Of a stretch of DNA of 64,000 nucleotides, positions 17,579 through 24,519 are shown piece by piece. Positions within the stretch are counted from its first letter, which is position 1; each line of letters begins with the position of its first letter. Origin of the DNA: Nocardia amikacinitolerans NBRC 108937. Its GTDB lineage: Bacteria > Actinomycetota > Actinomycetes > Mycobacteriales > Mycobacteriaceae. The notes under the pieces are model-generated. The model searched no databases, was not told the origin of the DNA, and saw nothing but the letters and a program-made list of their open reading frames with translations. A program made the translations under genes and the position numbers. The stretch spans positions 1 to 64,000 of the forward strand of contig NZ_BDAU01000035.1 in NCBI RefSeq assembly GCF_001612615.1, written 5' to 3'.

Positions 17579-17669
17579 TAACCAGGCGTTTTGTTATCTG
17601 GTCGTTGGGTCATGTAACCTTCATGCTCGGCGGTTCGAAAGGACCGGTGCCCTCGAAGAGAAGGCTCCA

Positions 17670-17756
17670 GGAGGCGTGCCAGAGCGGCCGAATGGGACTC
17701 ACTGCTAATGAGTTGTCCCTTCACGGGGACCGGAGGTTCAAATCCTCTCGCCTCCG
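17670..17756 (+). tRNA. tRNA-Ser (GCU)
   Basis: Class II tRNA. Acceptor GGAGGCG pairs with CGCCTCC, anticodon loop CTGCTAA (GCU), long variable arm, T-arm GGTTCAAATCC, discriminator G. Confidence 0.97.
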
Positions 17757-17795
17757 CCACACCCGGTCCGCCGGGTAACAACTGAACACAGCTAT

Positions 17796-17868
17796 GCGCC
17801 CGTAGCTCAACGGATAGAGCATCTGACTACGGATCAGAAGGTTAGGGGTTCGAATCCCTTCGGGCGCA
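17796..17868 (+). tRNA. tRNA-Arg (ACG), probable attachment site
   Basis: Acceptor GCGCCCG pairs with CGGGCGC; anticodon loop CTACGGA (ACG); T-arm GGGTTCGAATCCC; discriminator A. A partial copy of its 3' half lies at 22202-22256, sharing 22 identical bases across the anticodon arm. It therefore looks like the chromosomal attachment site of the island that follows. Confidence 0.97.
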
Positions 17869-17874
17869 CTTTTT

Positions 17875-17916
17875 CAGAAGGCCTCTCCCACGTCGGGAGG
17901 GGCCTTCTGCTTTGTT
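17875..17916 (+). terminator. Rho-independent terminator after tRNA-Arg
   Basis: CAGAAGGCC at the left and GGCCTTCTG at the right, with CTCCC/GGGAG continuing the stem; TTTGTT follows. It ends the tRNA transcript and separates it from the convergent XRE gene. Confidence 0.8.
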
Positions 17917-17960
17917 GCAACCTTCGTCACAAGCCCGTCGGGTCGCTCTGGTGGAGGCTG

Positions 17961-19163
17961 CTACACCGCCCTCGCCCAGATCTCGGCCGCGTGCTCATCC
18001 AGTTGGCGCACCGCGCGGGATTTCGCCCACGGTGCGAGCAGTGCGCGGGTGTCGAAATAGACCTCTCGGAGCCGGGGCGATGTGTTGATCTGCGCCAGCT
18101 CCAGCGCTCGCGTGGCGGACTGACACGCCCGGTCCAGATCGTCGGGCGCGGTGAGCTTCGCCAGGTGCAGCAGCGCCAGCGCGCGGTCCCGGACGTCGGT
18201 CTCTGGGATGCGATGGATGGACGTTTCGATGGTATCGACCGCCGCGCTCGTCTCCCCGGCCTTCTCGAACGACTTGCTGGTGAGCAGTCCGGTCAGCCAG
18301 TCGGACATGTAGTAGGCGTAGCTCTTGTCCGGCGTGGTGGGCTCCGGGTGGTCGCCTGAGATCCGATCGAGCAGCGGCCACGCTTCCCGTGCCCGCCCGG
18401 CGTACGCGTACGCCTGCGCGGCTTGCAGGAGTACGTAGTCGGCCATCCTGGGATCACGGACTGGCAGGCGAACAGACACGTCGGCGAAGTCGGCGGCATC
18501 CTGGTAGCGGTGCGTCCAGATGGCGAGTTGTGTTCGGTGGCACATCATCCCCACGGCCACGTCCACGCTGCGCGCCATCTGGGCATGGTCGTAAGCCTCG
18601 AGGAACAGCTTGTCGGATGCTTGGTAGCGGCCCTGGTCCCATGCCGCCCACGCACTACTGGCCGTGGCTTCGCTGGTGAGCGACTGAAGATCCGGCCGGA
18701 GTCTGGTCGGGCAGTCGCGCAACAGCGCCTCGCAGGTGATCTTCTGCGCCTCGATGATGGGTTGTGCCGCATTCGATCCCAGCTTGTCGTCCAGCAGCAT
18801 CGCCGCGTGCACGGTGTCGCGCAGGTGCCCGATCGCCTCGGCCGTGACGGTCGGTGCTTCAGCGCCTCGCAGGACGGATGCGCCGACCGCCGCGCCCGTG
18901 GCGGCAATGAAATCTCGCCGTTTCACGTCGTCTTCTCCGATCACCTCGCGGAACCGATCTTGTGCCCCATGGTCCGCGTCTTCGAGCAGCCTGTCCAGGG
19001 CCGCTTGAAATGCCATACCCACGGTCTTCTCAGGGTTGCACTCCCAGAAACTAACCGTTCGCTGGGCACACTTCACGGCGGTTGCCAGCTGCCGCTGTTT
19101 GAGTCGCAGCGCGGTACGCAACGCCAGCACGTGCGCGCCGGTCCAAATCGTCACGGTCCCCAC
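17961..19163 (-). CDS. XRE-type HTH regulator with TPR-like C-terminal domain
   Basis: 400 residues. The N-terminal HTH is recognisable (LALRTALRLKQRQLATAVKCAQRTVSFWE), followed by a short linker with RRDFIAATGAAVGAS. The long helical repeat region has TPR character (AAQAYAYAGRAREAWPLLDR, RALALLHLAKLTAPDDLDRA). Such proteins often sense peptides or other ligands and control a neighbouring operon. It is divergent from the small membrane-protein gene at 19387 across a 223-bp region with two inverted repeats. A second copy of this arrangement occurs at 44.8-46.6 kb. Confidence 0.85.
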   Translation of the reverse strand: MGTVTIWTGAHVLALRTALRLKQRQLATAVKCAQRTVSFWECNPEKTVGMAFQAALDRLLEDADHGAQDRFREVIGEDDVKRRDFIAATGAAVGASVLRGAEAPTVTAEAIGHLRDTVHAAMLLDDKLGSNAAQPIIEAQKITCEALLRDCPTRLRPDLQSLTSEATASSAWAAWDQGRYQASDKLFLEAYDHAQMARSVDVAVGMMCHRTQLAIWTHRYQDAADFADVSVRLPVRDPRMADYVLLQAAQAYAYAGRAREAWPLLDRISGDHPEPTTPDKSYAYYMSDWLTGLLTSKSFEKAGETSAAVDTIETSIHRIPETDVRDRALALLHLAKLTAPDDLDRACQSATRALELAQINTSPRLREVYFDTRALLAPWAKSRAVRQLDEHAAEIWARAV

Positions 19164-19386
19164 AGATCCCCCTGCTGGGTTGTCGTTGCTCAGGATTGCT
19201 CGAGCCTGCGTACGTCATACCTTCTCTGGGGGATCTTTCTCCCGCAAGCTTTGTTATGCACCCGGAATCGGGAAGCGCCCGACACCTTCGTCCCACCATG
19301 CCATCGGGTGCCGGGGACAACTCGACGTGACGTCGACGCCTCGATTCCGGGTGCTTCCAACGCTTTCGACTTTGTGGAGGTGAACG
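19164..19386. promoter_or_regulatory. Divergent control region with two inverted repeats
   Basis: AGATCCCCC (19164-19172) is the exact reverse complement of GGGGGATCT (19228-19236). CACCCGGAATCG (19259-19270) is the exact reverse complement of CGATTCCGGGTG (19342-19353). The widely spaced arms in a divergent XRE promoter region suggest operators allowing looping, or nested promoters. GGAGG precedes the plus-strand start at 19387. Confidence 0.5.
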
Positions 19387-19701
19387 ATGCCGGTCACCAT
19401 CGCTCTGATCGTGTTCCTCGCCGCCGTGGTCCTATCCGCGCTGTGGGGTATGCCGTGGTTGCTCCGCGATACCGACCAGCGCGCGGCCCCCTTCGCCGAC
19501 ACCGTGGAGTTACCCGTAGTGCTGCCCATAGGCCACGATCGCCGGAAAACAATGACCCCACCGTTGGCGCACCGGATCATGCAGGAACACATGCACTGCC
19601 CGATCACGGTATGCCCGGTCAAGCAGCAGGCGCGGGCGTATCTAATCCAAACGAAGAGATATGTCCCGCAGTCCAATTCGTGTGCACGATTCGGATTCTG
19701 A
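19387..19701 (+). CDS. Small membrane protein with C-x4-C-P-x-K motif
   Basis: 104 residues with one N-terminal membrane helix (IALIVFLAAVVLSALWGM) and a short cytoplasmic or external tail. The tail has the motif MQEHMHCPITVCPVK, that is M-Q-x-H-x2-C-x4-C-P-x-K. The same motif occurs in the 125-residue protein at 46260-46637, also divergent from an XRE/TPR regulator. The His and two Cys could bind a metal. GGAGG lies upstream of the ATG. No known family recognised. Confidence 0.7.
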   Translation: MPVTIALIVFLAAVVLSALWGMPWLLRDTDQRAAPFADTVELPVVLPIGHDRRKTMTPPLAHRIMQEHMHCPITVCPVKQQARAYLIQTKRYVPQSNSCARFGF

Positions 19702-19703
19702 TC

Positions 19704-19994
19704 ATGAACACATACAGCGAGATCGAAATCGGGGTGCTGACCGACATCATCGAGTCGGTGGACCGGACGCTGGACGAACGCATAGCGCTGGGTTTCGAGT
19801 TGGCCTTTCCGCGGTCCAAGATCTACGCCGTCGTGATCCACGCGGTGATGGCGTCGGCGCGGGAAGCCGGCCACTTCGGACCGGGGAGCATCGTTCGCGC
19901 GCCGTTGCTGGATGTGATCCTGGACGGTGCCGAGAGTTCGGAGTGGGACGAGCGAATCTACGCGGTTCTCATGGACTTCTACGCCTTGAACTAG
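19704..19994 (+). CDS. Small acidic protein, unknown function
   Basis: 96 residues, predicted all-helical and acidic, with no membrane segment or cysteine. It begins MNTYSEIEIGVLTDIIESVD and ends DERIYAVLMDFYALN. Its ATG is 2 nt after the stop of the preceding membrane-protein gene, so it is probably translationally coupled and part of the same unit. No family recognised. Confidence 0.68.
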   Translation: MNTYSEIEIGVLTDIIESVDRTLDERIALGFELAFPRSKIYAVVIHAVMASAREAGHFGPGSIVRAPLLDVILDGAESSEWDERIYAVLMDFYALN

Positions 19995-20131
19995 AGAAGG
20001 AGCTTCCCGCGCATCGTGCCGCAATGCCACCGTGTGCGCGGGTGAGGAGGAGACCCCAGAGGTGCCCGGTGTGAACCAGACGCCCGCCGAGGCACCTCAG
20101 GGGCTTCCGCAGCACAACCAGGGAGTACGAG

Positions 20132-20410
20132 ATGGCGCGCTACGCAGAGTATGAAGGTCCGGTGACCGTTCGCGATCGGCTGCGGGGTATCGGGCGCATG
20201 GTGTCACGCCTTCGCCCTGGCCGGCGGTTGCATCCACAGGACAGTGGCGGCGGATGCACGCTGCACCGCAAGCTGGGTTGGTGGTATCTACTGACACTTT
20301 CGATGCCGTGCGACCATGAGCGGCAACCGAATACCGCATCGGAGGAGGAACGGCGTGGGCAAGGAACAGTTGGATTTCGGATTCGAGGTGGAGCAGACCG
20401 CGTGGGGTAA
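20132..20410 (+). CDS. Possible small basic protein
   Basis: 92 codons starting MARYAEYEGPVTVRDRL after an AGGGAG ribosome-binding site. The N-terminal part has coding character but the last third overlaps the next gene in another frame by 56 nt, so the real end or existence is doubtful. No domain recognised. Confidence 0.3.
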   Translation: MARYAEYEGPVTVRDRLRGIGRMVSRLRPGRRLHPQDSGGGCTLHRKLGWWYLLTLSMPCDHERQPNTASEEERRGQGTVGFRIRGGADRVG

Positions 20411-20885
20411 GTGGATCGACGCTGACCGGCGGCAGGCCCAGATGCAAAAGTTCATGGACCACGCGGGTATCCGCCGCATCCCGTCCGAGCCGTGGGCGAA
20501 GGACTCCGCGGAGGTGGCGCGGCTCAATCCCATCGTCGCCGAGCTGTTCCCGAACATGGAATCCGCGATGGCTCCCGAGAATGCCGAAATGACCGACGCT
20601 TTCGTTTGTTTCGCGGGTGAGTGCTTCGTCAAATTTGCAGGTGGACGTTGGATCGACTGCGAATGGTTCGGGCGCGAAAACTCCTTCTACGCAGACGTCA
20701 ATCCAGCCGTGGAATGCGACACCGTGGACGAAGATGAAATCGTCTTGTGGGGATTGATCAAGGACATGATCGACTATCATCCCGGCGACCATGACGGCAT
20801 GTTCTCCTATTTTGCTGCGGCGTTACGTGAATACGCTGAATACCACGAGGAGAAGCGCCGCGAGGAAGCCACATCCGGCGCGTAA
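20355..20885 (+). CDS. Unknown acidic protein upstream of a nuclease-like gene
   Basis: 176 residues from a GTG preceded by GGAGGAGGAA. Acidic, with many aromatic residues. FVCFAGECFVKFAGGRWIDC and the following FGRENSFYADVNP give a beta-rich centre. The C-terminus is helical (YFAAALREYAEYHEEKRREE). No membrane segment. It precedes the PD-(D/E)xK-like gene by 58 bp on the same strand. The acidity and position would suit an immunity or antidote protein, but this is inference only. Confidence 0.75.
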   Translation: MGKEQLDFGFEVEQTAWGKWIDADRRQAQMQKFMDHAGIRRIPSEPWAKDSAEVARLNPIVAELFPNMESAMAPENAEMTDAFVCFAGECFVKFAGGRWIDCEWFGRENSFYADVNPAVECDTVDEDEIVLWGLIKDMIDYHPGDHDGMFSYFAAALREYAEYHEEKRREEATSGA

Positions 20886-20943
20886 CTAGTGCGCCTCCCG
20901 GCGCGTAATCACACCGTTCCACGGTTCGGGGGTGGGCGCAGCC

Positions 20944-22155
20944 ATGCCAGATGGCTACTACAAAGATCGCGACGACTTCGAAAACAACATTCGTGGAAGG
21001 GTTTTCGAGAACGGTTGCGATAGGCACTTCCGTGACCGTGAGAACGGGTACGTCCGGCAATCGAGACTCTATGTAGCCGAAGGAGTGGGAAAAACTCGAC
21101 TCGACAAAGAAAAAAACGATCGAGGCGTAGTCCACACCATCGAAGAAAAGTCCGGCAGAATAGAGGGAAAGAAGGATGAGACCCAGCTGAAGGTGATCTA
21201 CGCGCTTCTCGAGAAAGGTGAAGTCCAGCAACACTTGCTGCGTTCTGTCGAGAGTGAGAAGATATCGGAGAGGGCGCAGGAACTCATCGACAAACTGGCC
21301 CGCGACTTCCCGGATCGGTTTACGCACCAGGTCATCTCGCGAAGTGTAGCCCGTGAAATCTGGGCGCTGGGACTGCAACTCGAGCGTGGTCAACAACTCG
21401 AATTGCCTGGTGTCGGCGAGAAAGCACGTGAGCAGAGGGACCGCCAGCGGCAAGCGCCTGCCGTGTCTCTTGTCAAGCAACGCGAATCGCCCGCCGTATC
21501 CCTGGTCCGCACCGAAGAACAGCAACGAGACCGCTCCCGCCGCAGTGAAGACGTGCGGCAGCGGAAAGAACGGGATCGTGCAGCACAACTCCGGGAAGCA
21601 CGGGCACGGCTGTCACGTGCCGTTGCCGATCAGAACCGACGATTGGCCGCAGCGAGGGAGCAGGGGAAGCCGCTGGCCGCGCAGGAGCTGAAGAGGTCGC
21701 ACGACAGCATTACGCATCAGCTCGACACGGTCCGGGCTATGGAGGCCGCCCAAGCGCGCGAGACGCTGGAGAAGGCTGGCCTGGGCGCGAAGCAGATAGA
21801 GGCGATGGAGCCCATTCTGAAGCAGGGCCGGGAGACTCCGCGGCTGGACATGGTGCGCGATATCGACGCGCTTGGTTCTGCTGTGCAGGATGCGGCGAAG
21901 GCTCAGCAGCGGCGCGAAGAGATCGAGCGTCAACGCGAGCAGGTCCGCGATCGCGTCGACCGCAGCCCCCTGCCGCGCGATGTGGCGCAGATCCTGGAAC
22001 TGGGCAGGCCGCAGCCGGGAGAAACGCCACGACCCGCGCCGGGGCGCGAGGCGAGTCAGGCGCGATTGCATTACGACGTCGCGAAGGAGCGCCAACGGGA
22101 ACAGGAGCGGCATCGGCAGCGGGGGCTGGGGCGCGAGCCAGAGGGAAGCGCATAG
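20944..22155 (+). CDS. Putative PD-(D/E)xK nuclease with long charged coiled-coil tail
   Basis: 403 residues from the ATG at 20944; a GTG at 20932 is possible. Residues 1-145 show a restriction-endonuclease-like pattern: an early conserved Glu (RGRVFENGCDRHF), Asp54 in KTRLDKEK, then HTIEEKSG giving E67-x-K69, and Gln81 in DETQLKVIYALLEKGE. This D-ExK-Q layout and the EKSG phrase are typical of PD-(D/E)xK domains in restriction and polymorphic-toxin nucleases. Residues about 150-403 are almost entirely Arg, Glu, Gln and Ala, likely coiled coil, with a duplicated PAVSLV segment. The A/T content at the 5' end is above that of its neighbours. Function unproven; DNA cleavage is the leading guess. 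Confidence 0.75.
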   Translation: MPDGYYKDRDDFENNIRGRVFENGCDRHFRDRENGYVRQSRLYVAEGVGKTRLDKEKNDRGVVHTIEEKSGRIEGKKDETQLKVIYALLEKGEVQQHLLRSVESEKISERAQELIDKLARDFPDRFTHQVISRSVAREIWALGLQLERGQQLELPGVGEKAREQRDRQRQAPAVSLVKQRESPAVSLVRTEEQQRDRSRRSEDVRQRKERDRAAQLREARARLSRAVADQNRRLAAAREQGKPLAAQELKRSHDSITHQLDTVRAMEAAQARETLEKAGLGAKQIEAMEPILKQGRETPRLDMVRDIDALGSAVQDAAKAQQRREEIERQREQVRDRVDRSPLPRDVAQILELGRPQPGETPRPAPGREASQARLHYDVAKERQREQERHRQRGLGREPEGSA

Positions 22156-22201
22156 CGGCCCGTGACTTCCTTCGGTCTCGCCGCACGGCACGGGTGCATG
22201 A

Positions 22202-22256
22202 AGAGCGTCTGACTACGGATCAGAAGGTTGGGAGTTCGGGTCCGTCCGGGCTCGCA
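22202..22256 (+). repeat. Partial tRNA-Arg copy (attR-like)
   Basis: This segment aligns with the tRNA-Arg gene from the D-stem end to the 3' end. TCTGACTACGGATCAGAAGG and the next two bases (22208-22229) are identical; the T-arm part has diverged. It cannot form a tRNA because the 5' half is missing. The rest of 22157-22556 shows no gene and would hold the promoter of the protease-nuclease gene. Confidence 0.75.
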
Positions 22257-22556
22257 TCGCCTCTCGTTTCATCAATCGCGACGTTCGGGATGGGATTGTG
22301 CGGCACGCGCCCGCGCGGGACGCATGCCCGGTACGGGGCTTCCGTTGGGGCCGACCGGTGGGTATGCGTAGTGGATATCCGAGAACGCGGGTAGCGGGGT
22401 ACGCGTGTGGTGGGGGTGGGGGTGCGGGAGTCTTTGGGGGAGGCGGATCGGGTCTGTGGATCGGGTTCGGGGGGTGTGCCGATGGTGGGGGTGGCTGCGC
22501 CGGGTGTGCAGCGCTGTCGACCGCAACAACTGGCCTGGCATGCGAGGAGACGTCAC

Positions 22557-24383
22557 ATGGCCACGAAGCGGGAGCAACTGCTGGTAGCGCTGCGGGAGTT
22601 CATCAGGAGCGAAGGCAGCGAGTATTTGAACGACCCGAACATCTCGTCGATCGGCGTCGGATACAAGATCGTCGACGGTGCGCCGACCGAACAGCTCGCG
22701 GTGCAATTCACGGTCGACGAGAAAGTCGAACCCGAGGCGCTGGAATCGCTGAATACCGAAGCGATTCCGGATTCCATCGAAGTGGACGGCGTCAGGGTGC
22801 CGACCGATGTGATCCAGCGCAGTTACGAACCGTCGTTCCGTGTCGTCGCGGAACCGGAGCCGCCGCCGTGCAAGGTCAGATGCGATCCAATTCGGCCGGG
22901 CATCAGCGTGTCGAACGTCAAGGGCACGGCGGGCACGGTCGGCTGCATCGTCTACGACAAACACGACGGCACACCGCTGGTGCTGAGCAATTGGCACGTG
23001 CTGCACGGCCCCGACGGCCGGATCGGCGACACCGTGGTCCAGCCGGGGCCGCGCGACGACAACCGGATCGACCGCAATCGCCTCGGTGTGCTGAATCGCT
23101 CGCATCTCGGGATCGCTGGCGACTGCGCCGTCGCGACCGTCGAGGACCGGCGGATCGATGACAGCGTCCTCGGAATCGGCGTCACCCCAGCGCGATTGGG
23201 TGAGCCCGAGCTCGGTGACAAGGTCGTCAAGAGCGGCCGCACCACCGGCGTCACGCACGGCGTGGTGCGCCGGATCGACACCATAGTGAAGTTGCGATAC
23301 GGCTCCGCGGGAGTGCACAACATCGGCTGCTTCGAGATCGGACCCGACCCGGCCCGCCCCGCGGCCCACGACGAGATCAGCCGAGGCGGCGACTCGGGAT
23401 CGGTGTGGTTGTTCGAAGAAGGCGGAACGACCACGGGTGTGCTCGCGGGCTTGCACTTCGCGGGCGAGTCCGAACACAGCCCCGACGAGCACGCCCTCGC
23501 GTGCCTGCCGCAGTCGGTGTTCGAGAAGCTCGAGATCACGCTGCGCCCGCCGACGCCCGTCGAGGCGGCCGAGGCGGTGCGGAAGGGATACGACCCGAAT
23601 TTCCTCGCCACCTCCATCGACGCACCGACCGTCGATACGGCGCTGCGGAAGGACCTCGTCATGCTCGATGGTTCCGAAGTCGTTGCGTACACGCACTTCT
23701 CGCTTGCGCTCAGCAAATCGCGGCGCTTCGCCCGCTGGGTCGCCTGGAACATCGACGGATCGAGTCTGAAGAAGATCGACCGTGTCGGAATCGAATTCGC
23801 GAAGGACGCGCGCGTCCCCGCCGAATTCCAGACCGGCAACGAGCTGTACCGGGACAACCGCCTCGACCGAGGACACATCGCCCGCCGGGCCGACCTGCTG
23901 TGGGCTGCGCTTCCGGAAGCGCAACAGGCCAATACGGATTCGTTCTTCTACACCAACATCACCCCGCAGATGGACGACTTCAACCAGAGCGGCAAGGACG
24001 GCCTCTGGGGGCAGCTCGAGGACGCGGTGTTCGCCGACGTCCAGGTGCAGGATCTGCGGGTCAGCGCGTTCGGCGGACCGGTGTTCCACGACGACGACCG
24101 CGTGTATCGCGGGTCGCGGATTCCCCGGGAGTACTTCAAGATCCTCGCCTTCGTGGACGGCGGTGATCTGAAGGCCCGCGCCTTCCTGCTCACCCAGGGA
24201 CTCGATCAGCTCGAGGCGCTCGACCTCGACGAGTTCCGGGTCTTCCAGGTCGCGATCGCCGAGGTCGAGGAACGGACCGGTGTGCGGTTCGGTCCAGAAC
24301 TACGCAAAGCGGACACGTTCACCGTTCCCGAAGGAATCGAGCAACGACGGCCACTGGACTCGCTCGCCGATATCCAATGGTGA
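22557..24383 (+). CDS. Trypsin-like protease fused to a NUC1 (DRGH) nuclease
   Basis: 608 residues from an ATG with GAGGAG 7 nt upstream. Residues 1-95 form a small alpha/beta domain (DPNISSIGVGYKIVDG, LAVQFTVDEKV) often found before bacterial trypsin-like domains. Residues about 115-325 are a trypsin fold with His147 (LSNWHVLHG), Asp189 (IAGDCAVA) and Ser280 (SRGGDSGSVW). Residues about 350-600 are a DNA/RNA non-specific endonuclease: DRGH at 437-440 with His440 as general base, and Asn467 (TNITPQMDDFNQ) as the metal-ligand region. There is no signal peptide, so it acts in the cytoplasm. It leads the operon with the LCAT-like and CHAT-NTPase genes. The architecture suggests a nuclease held in check or released by proteolysis. 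Confidence 0.92.
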   Translation: MATKREQLLVALREFIRSEGSEYLNDPNISSIGVGYKIVDGAPTEQLAVQFTVDEKVEPEALESLNTEAIPDSIEVDGVRVPTDVIQRSYEPSFRVVAEPEPPPCKVRCDPIRPGISVSNVKGTAGTVGCIVYDKHDGTPLVLSNWHVLHGPDGRIGDTVVQPGPRDDNRIDRNRLGVLNRSHLGIAGDCAVATVEDRRIDDSVLGIGVTPARLGEPELGDKVVKSGRTTGVTHGVVRRIDTIVKLRYGSAGVHNIGCFEIGPDPARPAAHDEISRGGDSGSVWLFEEGGTTTGVLAGLHFAGESEHSPDEHALACLPQSVFEKLEITLRPPTPVEAAEAVRKGYDPNFLATSIDAPTVDTALRKDLVMLDGSEVVAYTHFSLALSKSRRFARWVAWNIDGSSLKKIDRVGIEFAKDARVPAEFQTGNELYRDNRLDRGHIARRADLLWAALPEAQQANTDSFFYTNITPQMDDFNQSGKDGLWGQLEDAVFADVQVQDLRVSAFGGPVFHDDDRVYRGSRIPREYFKILAFVDGGDLKARAFLLTQGLDQLEALDLDEFRVFQVAIAEVEERTGVRFGPELRKADTFTVPEGIEQRRPLDSLADIQW

Positions 24384-24519
24384 CGCCCGCCGCCCCGGTC
24401 AGCGCCGTGAATACCGTCTGACCACGGCGTTCGAGTAGCGGAGTACTCGTGATTCCGGCCGCGAAACGCGCGACCATGAAGATCGAACTCTTCCGCGGAC
24501 GAACGGACGGAGGCCAGTC

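Larger units (their letters stand above)
17796..22256. mobile_element. Small genomic island between tRNA-Arg and a partial tRNA copy
   Basis: The left end is the intact tRNA-Arg; the right end is a 55-bp fragment resembling its 3' half. The interior holds an XRE/TPR regulator, a small membrane protein, three or four unknown small proteins and a nuclease-like protein. Base composition is lower in GC than the flanks in parts (for example 20.94-21.4 kb). No integrase or replication gene is visible, so the element is either decayed or mobilised by another. An AICE/pSAM2-type remnant is the best guess. Confidence 0.6.

Noticed and set aside
20132..20410. Upstream basic protein as a firm gene
   Set aside because: It overlaps the next gene, which has a much stronger start signal; kept only at low confidence.
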